Notes: generated from the sequence alone by a model not told the origin. DNA of 64,000 nt from Metabacillus halosaccharovorans (GCF_002019635.1 NZ_KV917372.1:1240001-1304000), one strand, 5' to 3'; positions 8,423 through 16,925 are shown, counted from the first letter of the stretch. Made by a program: numbers and translations.

Positions 8423-9089
8423 TATTTGGCCACATCTCTTCATGATAAGCCATATCCCAAAACATATATTCAAAGCGAGTAGTATTCAGAAAGATTTCTT
8501 CTAATTTACGTAACTCGGCTTCTGGTTTCCCTTTTGCATGCTCATCCATTAAATCAATGCACCAAGTGGCAAGCTGACCAAACTCAGCTGATGCATACAT
8601 TGTAATCCATTCACCGTAGAATTCATGGTCACACGCGTCCTTCTTTTTTGCCAAATCCTTGCCTATCTCCCAATAGCTCCACATGCATGGAAGCAAAGCA
8701 GCAACTAACTCAGCAAGTGTTCCGTTTTGACTTACATGTAACATATAATGCGTATAGGCAAGAGTTGTTGGAGAAGGTTTTGCTTCTTCTAGTTCTTGAG
8801 TTGTGATCCCGAATTTTTTCGCATATTGTCTATGAAGTTCCATCTCTTCACTTAATGTAGAATGCAACAATTCAGCAAAGCGTGCCATTGTCTTCACATC
8901 TGTTGCTTTAACTGCACCTAATGCAAATACCTTCGCATATTCAATTAAGTACAAATAATCCTGAATCATATAAAATCGGAACTTTTCTTTTGAAAGTGTT
9001 CCATCTCCCATTCCTTGAACAAAAGGATGAGCATGATTTTGTTCCCAGATAGGCTTCACTTTATCATAAAGTCTTTGACTAAATTTCAT
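8415..9089 (-). CDS. tenA: Aminopyrimidine aminohydrolase (thiaminase II)
   Basis: TenA hydrolyses 4-amino-5-aminomethyl-2-methylpyrimidine to the hydroxymethylpyrimidine HMP, completing salvage of thiamine breakdown products. 224 residues, all-helical. The active-site cysteine is in 'ALLPCMWSYWEIG' (about residue 135), with conserved 'FRFYMIQDYLYL' near residues 37-48 and 'WITMYASAEF' at about 161. Overlaps ylmB by 11 bp upstream and thiZ by 8 bp downstream. Confidence 0.95.
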   Translation of the reverse strand: MKFSQRLYDKVKPIWEQNHAHPFVQGMGDGTLSKEKFRFYMIQDYLYLIEYAKVFALGAVKATDVKTMARFAELLHSTLSEEMELHRQYAKKFGITTQELEEAKPSPTTLAYTHYMLHVSQNGTLAELVAALLPCMWSYWEIGKDLAKKKDACDHEFYGEWITMYASAEFGQLATWCIDLMDEHAKGKPEAELRKLEEIFLNTTRFEYMFWDMAYHEEMWPNNG

Positions 9090-10383
9090 TTAAGACATTC
9101 TCCTTCTCTTTTTTATCTGTATGACTCCACTCATAAATAAACATTAAAATCGATTTTGTGAATTTAACTAATTCATCTATAGACAATTGTTCGTTTACAG
9201 AATGGGCATGATGCAATTTTCCCGGTCCATATATAACTGTCGGGATTCCTGCCTCTGCCAACCATCCCCCATCTGTTACAGTTGGAGAAACATCTACATT
9301 TGCTGATTTTTGTAAGACTGACTCATGTGTGGAAACTAATAGCTTTACAGCAGGATGGGCTGGATCTACTTCTAATGAGGGAAAAATCTCTCCATAATCA
9401 ACAATCATTGATTTGCCACCCCATACAAAGTGTGGTGGATGATCTCTAAGCCACGGATCAGACTTTGCAACATGCAGAATATGCTCTTCAATTTCCTGAA
9501 TAATCTTTTGATGTGATTCGTTCGGATAATAGTGAACCGTGATCCATAAACGACATTCATCAGCTATAAACGCAGCATTTCGTCCACCTTCAATTACTGC
9601 CGGATTAATCGTATTTGTGCCAGGTAAAAAACCAGGATAGCTTTTTGTCACAGCCCAATGACGTTCAAGCTCCTGAAGTCCTTGAATAATCTTTGTCATT
9701 TTTTCAATTGCACTTGCTCCAAAAAGATTTCCACCTGCATGGATCATTTGACGTCTTGTTGCATCATGATAAGTTTGTGAGCTTTTGACTGTAATCCATC
9801 CAGTAATAACTCCACCTTGACCTTGAATATGTAAATCACTTGTATCAACAACAACAGCGAAATCAGCTGTATATCCTCTATTGCAACATTCTAAAGTCCC
9901 AGCCTCTCCTACTTCTTCTCCAATGACAGATTGAAAAATCAGATCACCGGGAAGTTCAATACCTTGCTCATGTAATAATTGAATAGCAAACAATGCTCCA
10001 GCCAATCCACCTTTCATGTCTGCCGCACCGCGACCAACAATCACCCCATCTTTTACAATTGGAATAAAGGGGTTCGTTTCCCATTGCTCATCTTCATGCA
10101 CCTCTGCTACATCAATATGTCCATTAATAATTAAGCTTTTATAAGAAGCAGACTGAGTGCCTTTCTTAATACCAACAACGTTTGGATCATTTGGATATAC
10201 ATCCCACATATCAATAGAAAAACCTTTTTGCTTTAAAAAATCCGCAATGAACAGCTGTGCTTCCTCTGTATTTCGAGCCGGCGGTGCCGGGGTTTTAAAT
10301 TCAATTAGCTTTTGAACGAAAGAAACCAACTCGTCTTTACGGTCATGAACACTTTCAACTAATTGTGTAATCGATTTTGTCAT
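9079..10383 (-). CDS. ylmB: N-formyl-4-amino-5-aminomethylpyrimidine deformylase (M20 family)
   Basis: Metallo-amidohydrolase of the M20/ArgE/DapE family, 434 residues. Metal-binding motifs are visible: 'INGHIDVAE' (His, Asp), 'GRGAADMKGG' (Asp), 'VIGEEVGEAG' (Glu-Glu, catalytic and metal) and a late His in 'GPGKLHHAHS'. In the B. halodurans/B. subtilis pathway this enzyme removes the formyl group before TenA acts. Start is the ATG at 10383, preceded by GGGAGGAGAGG; the 13 upstream codons read through this site and are excluded. First gene of the salvage operon. M20 enzymes are diverse, but the linked tenA-thiZXY and riboswitch make this assignment strong. Confidence 0.9.
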   Translation of the reverse strand: MTKSITQLVESVHDRKDELVSFVQKLIEFKTPAPPARNTEEAQLFIADFLKQKGFSIDMWDVYPNDPNVVGIKKGTQSASYKSLIINGHIDVAEVHEDEQWETNPFIPIVKDGVIVGRGAADMKGGLAGALFAIQLLHEQGIELPGDLIFQSVIGEEVGEAGTLECCNRGYTADFAVVVDTSDLHIQGQGGVITGWITVKSSQTYHDATRRQMIHAGGNLFGASAIEKMTKIIQGLQELERHWAVTKSYPGFLPGTNTINPAVIEGGRNAAFIADECRLWITVHYYPNESHQKIIQEIEEHILHVAKSDPWLRDHPPHFVWGGKSMIVDYGEIFPSLEVDPAHPAVKLLVSTHESVLQKSANVDVSPTVTDGGWLAEAGIPTVIYGPGKLHHAHSVNEQLSIDELVKFTKSILMFIYEWSHTDKKEKENVLNEI

Positions 10384-10414
10384 GCTACCTCTCCTCCCTT
10401 TTTCCAAAGAACAA

Positions 10415-10535
10415 AAGCGCAAGCGCCTTGATCAGCCTCGGGCAAATAAGACGCAAAGGAATAGAAGACGTTCTTTGTCTTCAATTCCTTTGTGGCTAGA
10501 CCCTAGAGGGCTAGGCGCTGGAGCTGGATGTCGCG
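10415..10535 (+). repeat. Dispersed hairpin repeat, copy 1 (short form)
   Basis: About 120 bp that folds on itself: GCCTTGATCAGCC... pairs loosely with ...GGGCTAGGCGC, and an inner GAAGAC/GTCTTC stem sits at the centre. Long stretches match, in the opposite orientation, the element at 50402-50576 (for example AATAGAAGACGT, TTTGTCTTCAATTC, GAGCTGGATGTC). It lies in the 5' leader between the riboswitch terminator and the ylmB ribosome binding site, so it is part of the operon transcript. Confidence 0.85.
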
Positions 10536-10577
10536 CACTTATCAACAGTTCAAGAATTTTATAATTTCCTAGACGAT

Positions 10578-10607
10578 AAAAAACCACTTCTACTCGAGAA
10601 GTGGTTT
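10578..10607 (-). terminator. Riboswitch-controlled terminator before ylmB
   Basis: Minus-strand AAACCACTTCT / AGAAGTGGTTT 11-bp perfect stem with 5-nt loop followed by T6. It lies about 70 nt after the TPP aptamer and before the coding region, the position of a transcription-attenuation platform. Confidence 0.85.
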
Positions 10608-10677
10608 GAATGGCATAAAATAATGGTAAAACCTATAGCATCAAGTCTATAAATCTACCAAATATGTACTCAAACAC

Positions 10678-10770
10678 CTCTTCCCTCCGCTAGTATTATC
10701 TAGATCAGGTAATAAGGGTCAAGGCTTTTGCCTCTCTCAGCTTTAACAGCTCCCCTAGTGGTGAATCTAT
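10678..10770 (-). promoter_or_regulatory. TPP riboswitch (THI element)
   Basis: Minus-strand sequence contains the conserved TPP aptamer blocks in order: ACTAGGGGAGC, GCTGAGAGAGG, ACCCTTATTACCTGATCT, AGATAATACTAGCGGAGGGAA. TPP binding would favour the following terminator and shut off ylmB-tenA-thiZXY. The identification rests on direct sequence match to the well known element. Confidence 0.96.
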
Positions 10771-10836
10771 TGATATAAAATTAGTTGATTCTCATTATTT
10801 TTAACATAATCTTTCCTTTTTGGCAATGTTATATTG

Positions 10837-11805
10837 TTATGGAGTAGCTGAAAAATGATCTTTTACAGCTTGTTTTTGATCTAATATGTGAAACAAAAAA
10901 CCAAATAAGGAGGCTAATATTTGTTGGAATAACATCCCCAGTACAACGGGTACCGCAACAGCTGCCGGAAAATACTGAACAGCAATGACTGCACCGGCAC
11001 TAATGTTGCGCATACCGCCTGTAAACAACATCACAACCTGTGTCTCCCTGTCTCTTTTAAGGAAAATTCCTAATCCCCATGCAATAACATACCCTAAGCA
11101 TGCCAGAAAAAACACCGTTAACGCGATTAACATTAATTTAACACTAAATTCTTTTATATAAGGAGAGATAACAGCTCCGTTAATCATAACGACAGTGGCA
11201 AGAGCAAGCTTTGAAAACGGTGCTAATGTTTTGCCAGCCTTTACACTTTTCCCTTTCGTAAGATGATTTGTCAACATACCTAGAAGCGAAGGAATAACAA
11301 CCATAAAGAATAATCCATACATAATATCCATGACATTAATTTGTACATTTTGACCAACAAAAAGAGATAGTGTAAATGGCACTAAAAAAGGTGACAGCAT
11401 GGTATCAAATAAAATAATGGATAAAGCAAGTCCAATATTCCCTTTATAAATTGTTACCCATATAAAGCTTGTAATTCCTGTTGGAATGACAGAAGCTAAG
11501 ACAAAACCGGTAATTGTTAAATGATCATTCGGATAAAAACTTTGGCCGACTAACCAAGCAATTAAAGGCATAATTAAATGCAATAACAAAATAATCACAA
11601 ATAATGGCAGGGGTTTTTTAATGACTCCTTTAAGTGATGAAAAATTTGACCCGAGACTGCCTGATAACGTCATAAAGGCAAATAACCATGGAATGAGAAA
11701 TGTTAAAGCTAACAGCTTATCTGCCAGTAACACACCTGTTACTACACTGATTGGTGTAATGATAGGCATCCACTTTTCAAGCTGTCGATTTATTTTATTT
11801 AGCAT
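10837..11805 (-). CDS. BASS-family (bile acid:sodium symporter-like) transporter
   Basis: Integral membrane protein of 322 residues with about nine or ten hydrophobic helices. The SBF/BASS features 'GFVLASVIPTGITSFIW' (helix 4 region) and 'FTGGMRNISAGAVIA' near residues 255-270 resemble the crossover helices that bind sodium and substrate in this family; B. subtilis YocS is similar in type. The start is the ATG at 11805 with AGGAGA upstream; 17 upstream codons rich in His are excluded. Substrate is unknown; family members carry bile acids, pyruvate or ketopantoate. It ends 67 bp upstream of the TPP aptamer and is not under its control. Confidence 0.85.
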   Translation of the reverse strand: MLNKINRQLEKWMPIITPISVVTGVLLADKLLALTFLIPWLFAFMTLSGSLGSNFSSLKGVIKKPLPLFVIILLLHLIMPLIAWLVGQSFYPNDHLTITGFVLASVIPTGITSFIWVTIYKGNIGLALSIILFDTMLSPFLVPFTLSLFVGQNVQINVMDIMYGLFFMVVIPSLLGMLTNHLTKGKSVKAGKTLAPFSKLALATVVMINGAVISPYIKEFSVKLMLIALTVFFLACLGYVIAWGLGIFLKRDRETQVVMLFTGGMRNISAGAVIAVQYFPAAVAVPVVLGMLFQQILASLFGFLFHILDQKQAVKDHFSATP

Positions 11806-12010
11806 AATGCATTCTCCTATTTGGAAAAAATCATGATGAAAACTATGTCTATGCAATTGTACCAGAAAGTAGAGGTCTTTTGTGTTTTCAAATGAATATG
11901 ATCTACAAAATGTAAAAAGTTTCTATATTTTTCCTTCTTTAAATTGCGATGATTTACGAAATTTTACACAAAATAACCGTAATGAATGCTTGCAATGGAG
12001 TTGAAGGAAA

Positions 12011-12856
12011 TTGAAAAAAACCTTAGTTATCTGCTTATTTCTTTTATCCCTAACTTATAAACATACATATGGAATAACAGGGGATAAGGCATCTGTTCAT
12101 CCCATTAGCTTTGAACCTGAACTACCTAATTGGGAAGAAGTGAAGAAAGTAATACCCCGTCAATCTACGTTCACAGTAATTGATGTGGATACTGGAAAGA
12201 AATTTGATGTTCAAAGAAGAGCTGGAAGCGGTCACGCCGATGTACAACCTTTAACAAAAGAAGATACTGTTATTATGAAAGCAATTTATAACGGCAATTG
12301 GAGCTGGCGGCGACGTGCGGTTCTTATTCAAGTCAAAGACCGTCTTATTCCTGCTTCAATGCATGGAATGCCACATGGAGCTGGAGCACTCCAAAATGGT
12401 TTTCCCGGGCATTTTTGCATCCACTTTTCAGAAAGTAAAACACATCGAACAGGTAAACTGGATTTGTCACATCACATTATGATCTTAAAGGCTGCAGGGA
12501 AATTTGATGAATATATCACAACACTGACACCTGAACAATCATTAGAAGTATTTCTGTTAACTGTTAAAAACAATGATAAAGAATTAAGTAAGAAAATGGT
12601 CTTATCCAATCATAGAAATCTAAATCAATCATTTGTATTTTTAAATGATATAGAAGGAATGCAATGGACAGTAAAAGAGACAAGCCAAGATGCTCCACTC
12701 TCTCTATCCGAAAAAGTCTCTGCTGATATGAAAATTTACTTAAAGACTATAGGTCCAGTGAAAGTGAAACAAACCTTTACCTTAGTGAGAATTTCCCCGT
12801 TTTCTTCATGGAAGGTTATAGTTGATCCTTTCTTGGAAAAAATACCGAAATCCTAG
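12011..12856 (+). CDS. Secreted protein with a GHFCIHF motif, possible L,D-transpeptidase-like fold
   Basis: 281 residues with a signal peptide (about 1-21, cleavage near 'TYG') and no lipobox. Residues 52-145 hold a conserved-looking core: 'FTVIDVDTGKKFDVQRR', 'WSWRRRAVLIQV', His118 and His122 in 'HGMPHGAG', and 'GHFCIHF' with Cys136. A His plus Cys arrangement of this sort occurs in L,D-transpeptidase-like secreted proteins, but the classical SxGCIRM motif is absent, so catalysis is not claimed. The C-terminal part (150-281) looks like a separate NTF2/DUF-like beta region. TTG start with GGAG ten bases upstream. Followed after 30 bp by a vanW gene, likely one operon acting on the cell wall. 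Confidence 0.6.
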   Translation: MKKTLVICLFLLSLTYKHTYGITGDKASVHPISFEPELPNWEEVKKVIPRQSTFTVIDVDTGKKFDVQRRAGSGHADVQPLTKEDTVIMKAIYNGNWSWRRRAVLIQVKDRLIPASMHGMPHGAGALQNGFPGHFCIHFSESKTHRTGKLDLSHHIMILKAAGKFDEYITTLTPEQSLEVFLLTVKNNDKELSKKMVLSNHRNLNQSFVFLNDIEGMQWTVKETSQDAPLSLSEKVSADMKIYLKTIGPVKVKQTFTLVRISPFSSWKVIVDPFLEKIPKS

Positions 12857-12886
12857 ATCCGGGAAGAAATCGGAGGTTGAATTTAT

Positions 12887-13738
12887 TTGTATATGTTACT
12901 TGCACTATTCATGCTGATCGCACAACCTGTAGAAGTATCAGATAATCTGTCGATCACTTATGAAGGAAAAGAAATCAAATCATTGCATCGTTCTGAAGTT
13001 GCTCTTTCTCCTTTTCATTATGATTTTATTGATGAATCTAAATTTATTGAGTTAACTGATTCATTAGAATCCAACGTATTCAGAGAACCAGTAAACGCGT
13101 CTCTAGATCATCATGGACGACTAATTAGTGAAAAAACGGGGCTGAAATTAAATCGTGAATTGTGGAAGAAAACATTTTATACACGCTATTTTTCCGAAGG
13201 TCCTGCAACAATTGAATTACCAACAGAAACACTTTATCCTAAGGTAGATGGTGAGCTCCTTTCTTCTATTAAGGAAAAGATGGTTGGTCAATATATCACT
13301 TTTTTTAATAGCAGAAATGGAGAACGAACTCATAATATTAAATTAGCGTCAGATGCTATAAATAATTATGTTATCTTTCCCGGAGAGATTTTCTCGTTTA
13401 ATGCAGTAGTAGGTAAAAGAACAGTCGAAAAAGGATACTTACCAGCTCCAGTAATAGTTAGAGGAGAATTATCCGAAGGGATTGGCGGGGGAATTTGTCA
13501 AGTATCATCAACCCTTTTTAATGCAGTAGATAAAGCAGGTGTCAAGATTCTCGAGCGATACTCTCATAGTCGGAAAGTTCCATACGTACCTCCAAACCGG
13601 GACGCGACTGTTAGTTGGTATGGCCCTGATTTCACATTTAAGAACGAATATAATCAACCTTTACTTGTCCGTTCCAAGGTAATTGGTGGACAGCTTATTG
13701 TCACTATTTTTTCTTCTGATACGATTCAAATTAATTAA
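12887..13738 (+). CDS. VanW family protein
   Basis: 283 residues with an N-terminal hydrophobic segment (secreted or membrane-anchored). The VanW domain spans about 145-265: 'NYVIFPGEIFSFNAVVG', 'EGIGGGICQVSSTLFNA' and 'YVPPNRDATVSW' are hallmark motifs. VanW proteins accompany some glycopeptide-resistance operons and are widespread in Firmicutes (B. subtilis YoaR), with a proposed cell-wall role but no proven activity. Start is TTG at 12887 with CGGAGG upstream (ATG two codons later is an alternative). Second gene of a two-gene unit ended by a shared terminator. Confidence 0.88.
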   Translation: MYMLLALFMLIAQPVEVSDNLSITYEGKEIKSLHRSEVALSPFHYDFIDESKFIELTDSLESNVFREPVNASLDHHGRLISEKTGLKLNRELWKKTFYTRYFSEGPATIELPTETLYPKVDGELLSSIKEKMVGQYITFFNSRNGERTHNIKLASDAINNYVIFPGEIFSFNAVVGKRTVEKGYLPAPVIVRGELSEGIGGGICQVSSTLFNAVDKAGVKILERYSHSRKVPYVPPNRDATVSWYGPDFTFKNEYNQPLLVRSKVIGGQLIVTIFSSDTIQIN

Positions 13739-13743
13739 AGAAA

Positions 13744-13783
13744 AAGGATCAGGTCTCCCCTCTACCATGAGCTCCTGATCCTT
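13744..13783. terminator. Bidirectional terminator between vanW-family gene and xylB
   Basis: AAGGATCAGG (13744-13753) pairs with CCTGATCCTT (13774-13783). It lies between convergent genes and has A/T flanks on both sides, so it can serve both transcripts. Confidence 0.85.
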
Positions 13784-13788
13784 ATGTT

Positions 13789-15288
13789 TTACTTTCTAAA
13801 GGCTTTCAGCCCTTCATTTAGTGATTTTGTCTGGTTGTAAACTTCTTTATATAGAGTAAAAAGTTCTTTATATTTTTCCACATTCTCTGGAATTGGTTCA
13901 TATGTTTTCTCAGGCTGAATGAAGATATCAGCAATTCCTTGTAATGATTCAGCCCAACCTGCTCCATATGCCGCAAGAATGGCAGCACCTATACCCGGTC
14001 CTTGCTCACTTTTTAACTTGATAATTTTAGCGTTGAAAACATCTGCTTGAATTTGCAGCCATGTATCATTTTTTGCTCCCCCGCCTATTGAAATTACACT
14101 TCCTATTTCTTTTCCACTTTCACGGAAAATATTTATTGACTCATTAAGTGAAAATGTAATTCCCTCTATAACAGCACGAGCAAAATCCTTTTTCTTATGT
14201 GATCCTTCCATTCCAATAAAGCTGGCCCGTATCGTAGGATCGGCATGAGGAGTTCTTTCACCTACCAAGTATGGAGTAAACAGCAAACCATTTGATCCGA
14301 CTGGTACATCTCCAATCCCGTCTAACAATGCTTCAAATGATTCATTCTCAGCAAATACATCCTTAAACCAGCTTAAACTATATCCAGCTGCGAGTGTAAC
14401 CCCCATGGTATAGAAGGCATTTTCTTTTCCATGATTAAAATAATGAACTTTTCCTGAAAAGTCACGATCATTACGTTCTTCGTATGATAGTACAACACCT
14501 GATGTACCTACACTACAAAGGGTATTACCTTCCGATAAAATACCGGAACCAATTGCTCCACATGCATTATCAGCACCACCTGCAAATACCTTTGTTTCTG
14601 TTGAAAGACCGGTTTGTCGGGCATATTCCTCTGTAATTTGACCCACACATTCATGTGATTCAACCAATGGAGGACAAAAATCAATATTCAGTTCGAATAA
14701 ATCACAAATATCTTGACTCCATGTCTTCTCTCCGACATTTAACAATAATGTGCCTGCCGCATCTGAATATTCACTATGTACCTTTCCAGTCATACGAAAA
14801 CGAAGATAATCCTTCGGTAGCATAAATAAAGCTGCTTTTTCAAAAATTTGAGGTTCATGCTCTTTAACCCATAAAATTTTAGGTAGTGTAAAACCTTCCA
14901 ATGCCGGATTTTTTGTTATGTCTAGTAAGCGCTCAGTACCGACAACCTCATAAATTCTTTGACATTGATCAGTTGTTCTTACATCATTCCAAAGGATAGC
15001 ATTTCTTAAAACTTGATTGTTGTTATCAAGAAGAACTAGTCCATGCATTTGTCCTGAAAAACTAATCCCTTCAATATCGGCCACATTACCTTTGAAGTTT
15101 TGAACAAGTTCGGCAAGTCCTTCTCTTGTTTTTTCAACCCATTGCTCGGGCTCCTGCTCACTGTAACCTGACTTTTCATGAATCAAAGGATAGGATTTTG
15201 AAACTTCTTGTGCGATTGTTCCTTGCTGATCCATTAATATCACTTTTACTGCACTTGTACCTAAATCGACCCCAATTACATATTTCAT
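13789..15288 (-). CDS. xylB: Xylulokinase
   Basis: Phosphorylates D-xylulose to xylulose-5-phosphate for the pentose phosphate pathway. FGGY kinase of 499 residues: 'GVDLGTSAVKVILMD' (phosphate 1) at 5-19, 'GISFSGQMHGLVLLD' (substrate segment) at about 73, 'GGADNACGAIGSG' and 'VISIGGGAKNDTWLQIQADV' (adenosine segment) near 395. It is transcribed away from xylR and followed by a shared terminator. Unlike B. subtilis, xylA is not next to it, so the isomerase must lie elsewhere. Confidence 0.95.
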   Translation of the reverse strand: MKYVIGVDLGTSAVKVILMDQQGTIAQEVSKSYPLIHEKSGYSEQEPEQWVEKTREGLAELVQNFKGNVADIEGISFSGQMHGLVLLDNNNQVLRNAILWNDVRTTDQCQRIYEVVGTERLLDITKNPALEGFTLPKILWVKEHEPQIFEKAALFMLPKDYLRFRMTGKVHSEYSDAAGTLLLNVGEKTWSQDICDLFELNIDFCPPLVESHECVGQITEEYARQTGLSTETKVFAGGADNACGAIGSGILSEGNTLCSVGTSGVVLSYEERNDRDFSGKVHYFNHGKENAFYTMGVTLAAGYSLSWFKDVFAENESFEALLDGIGDVPVGSNGLLFTPYLVGERTPHADPTIRASFIGMEGSHKKKDFARAVIEGITFSLNESINIFRESGKEIGSVISIGGGAKNDTWLQIQADVFNAKIIKLKSEQGPGIGAAILAAYGAGWAESLQGIADIFIQPEKTYEPIPENVEKYKELFTLYKEVYNQTKSLNEGLKAFRK

Positions 15289-15360
15289 ATTGTCTCCCCC
15301 ATTGTTTCTTATTTATCAAAATAAATATATACTTCTTATCAACGGTATAAATCTAGCGTA

Positions 15361-15374
15361 AGTAAACCCTTACA
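15361..15374 (-). promoter_or_regulatory. Weak candidate cre (CcpA) site upstream of xylB
   Basis: Minus strand TGTAAGGGTTTACT resembles the cre consensus TGNAANCGNTNNCA, but the central CG is replaced by GG and the last base differs. Position, 73 bp before the xylB start, is reasonable for catabolite control. Weak by itself. Confidence 0.22.
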
Positions 15375-15437
15375 ATACTGATCTGTTGACATTTCTACTA
15401 CTCCAAAAACTAGTTAAAATTATATCATTGGGAGCAA

Positions 15438-15474
15438 AGTTTGTCTATCCATTAAACTAAGTTTGTACTATAAT
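15438..15474. promoter_or_regulatory. Candidate XylR operator and xylR -10 region
   Basis: Half-sites like the Bacillus XylR operator (TTAGTTTGT / ACAAACTAA) cluster here: AGTTTGT at 15438-15444, inverted TTAAACTAA at 15452-15460, and CTAAGTTTGT at 15457-15466, running into TATAAT at 15469-15474. The overlap with a -10 box on the xylR side would give autoregulation; xylB control would come from the same region. The palindrome is imperfect. Confidence 0.45.
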
Positions 15475-15509
15475 AAAAAGTAGAATAACATTGAAAATAG
15501 GTGAAGCAT

Positions 15510-16667
15510 TTGAAGTCGATTACTTGGAATCAGCAAGTTGTAAAGAAAAATAATACATCGCTTGTTTTTCAAACGATTACCCAGCAGGAGCCCATTTCAA
15601 GAGCAGATATTGCCCAGCAATCTGGATTAAATAAAGCAACAGTCTCCTCACTTGTAAATGAGTTGTTAGAAAAAGAGTTAGTTTATGAATCTGGTCCAGG
15701 TGAATCTAGTGGTGGACGCAGGCCGGTTCTCCTTCACTACCATGCAACAGCTGGCTATTCAATTGGAATTGATCTAGGCGTTAATTATATTCTGGGTGTT
15801 GTCACTGACCTAAAAGGAAGTATTGTCATTGAACATCATGTGAAAGTGAAAAATACTGATTTTCTGGCAGTGAACGAACAGATTAGAAATATGATTATTT
15901 TTTTAATGAAAGATCTACCAAAAACACCTTATGGAGTTGTTGGGATCGGGATCGGGATACCAGGAATTGTCGATAAACAAGGAAACATCCTCCTTGCACC
16001 AAACCTTGGTTGGAAAAATTGCGAAATAAAATCATTATTAGAGGAAGAATTTCAGTTACCGGTTATCATTATGAATGAAGCCAATGCAGGAGCATATGGT
16101 GAAAAGCAATTTGGTGTTGGTCATGATTATAAAGATATTGTGTATGTAAGTGCAGGGATTGGAATTGGTGTTGGTTTAATTCTTAACAATGAATTATACC
16201 AGGGCCTTAATGGATTCTCTGGTGAGCTCGGTCATATGGTTATTGAAATAAATGGTATTCCTTGCAGATGTGGCAGTAGGGGCTGTTGGGAAACATACGC
16301 TTCTGAGCATGCACTCCTAAAACGAGCAGAATCAGATATTAGCCTAGAAGAATTAATTACCTCGGCAAAAGAAAAAGACGAAAAGGCTATATCACTTTTT
16401 AATGAAATTGGAACTTATCTCGGCTATGGAATTAATAACATTATCAATACTTTTAATCCAGAGCAAATCATTATTGGTAATCGATTAGCAATGGCCGAAG
16501 AGTGGATAAAACAGCCAGTTTTAGATATTGTTTACTCTCAATCACTCTTTTTCCAACAACAGGATTTACAGATTGATTTTTCAAAGCATTCTACCCACTC
16601 AGCTGCACTAGGTGTTGCAGCACTTACAACAGAGAGTTTTATCCATAGAGAATTACAGGAATTTTAA
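15510..16667 (+). CDS. xylR: Xylose-responsive ROK-family repressor
   Basis: Repressor of xylose genes. N-terminal winged helix-turn-helix at about 15-70 ('ISRADIAQQSGLNKATVSSLVNELL' region), followed by a ROK sugar-binding domain with 'IGIDLGVNYILGVV', 'GIGIGIPGIVD', and the zinc-type cluster 'CRCGSRGCWETYAS' typical of ROK proteins. I place the start at TTG 15510 because AGGTGA lies five bases upstream; the GTG at 15501 lacks a binding site. 385 residues, normal for XylR. Divergent from xylB with operator-like half-sites between them. Confidence 0.92.
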   Translation: MKSITWNQQVVKKNNTSLVFQTITQQEPISRADIAQQSGLNKATVSSLVNELLEKELVYESGPGESSGGRRPVLLHYHATAGYSIGIDLGVNYILGVVTDLKGSIVIEHHVKVKNTDFLAVNEQIRNMIIFLMKDLPKTPYGVVGIGIGIPGIVDKQGNILLAPNLGWKNCEIKSLLEEEFQLPVIIMNEANAGAYGEKQFGVGHDYKDIVYVSAGIGIGVGLILNNELYQGLNGFSGELGHMVIEINGIPCRCGSRGCWETYASEHALLKRAESDISLEELITSAKEKDEKAISLFNEIGTYLGYGINNIINTFNPEQIIIGNRLAMAEEWIKQPVLDIVYSQSLFFQQQDLQIDFSKHSTHSAALGVAALTTESFIHRELQEF

Positions 16668-16711
16668 AGTTCTTGCTTCTCTGAAACGACTCCCTCTTAA
16701 TAGTACAAAAA

Positions 16712-16745
16712 AATCCGGATTCCTATTGGAAACCGGATTGTTTGT
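16712..16745 (+). terminator. Rho-independent terminator of xylR
   Basis: AATCCGG-A-TTCC-TATT-GGAA-A-CCGGATT hairpin (16712-16739) followed by GTTTGTT. Confidence 0.8.
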
Positions 16746-16925
16746 TATAAAGGGTTTTGCCGCGATTGCCGCATCGTAAAATTATAGAGTTTTAAACCAC
16801 CACTCCTACAAGTGGGTGTTCGCAGAAGGTTTCGTATCGTCCTCAACATAATGGAGGCATGATATTCCGACTTCAATGTAAAACTCCCTATTTCAGCTTA
16901 AAGGTTAAAACTTTATAAAGGATGC
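16746..16925. other. Unexplained structured intergenic region (possible ncRNA or decayed element)
   Basis: About 180 bp between the xylR terminator and the 3' end of the AlaX gene, more GC-rich and patterned than nearby intergenic DNA. Three short hairpins stand in a row: CGAT-n6-ATCG near 16765, CCAC-n8-GTGG near 16799-16815, and CCTC-n-GAGG near 16841-16856. The two ends are loosely inverted (TTATAAAGGGTTTT at 16747 against CTTTATAAAG near 16915). No open reading frame of note. It could be a structured RNA, or the RNA-bearing end of a lost IS605/IS1341-type element. I could not match it to a named family. Confidence 0.3.

Noticed and set aside
10837..11805. BASS transporter as a thiamine-pathway transporter controlled by the TPP riboswitch
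   Set aside because: The aptamer lies downstream of this gene and points away from it toward ylmB, so the gene is not under its control; substrate cannot be deduced.
16746..16925. Insertion sequence or coding remnant
   Set aside because: No transposase-like frame and only loose terminal inversion; kept only as an unexplained structured region.
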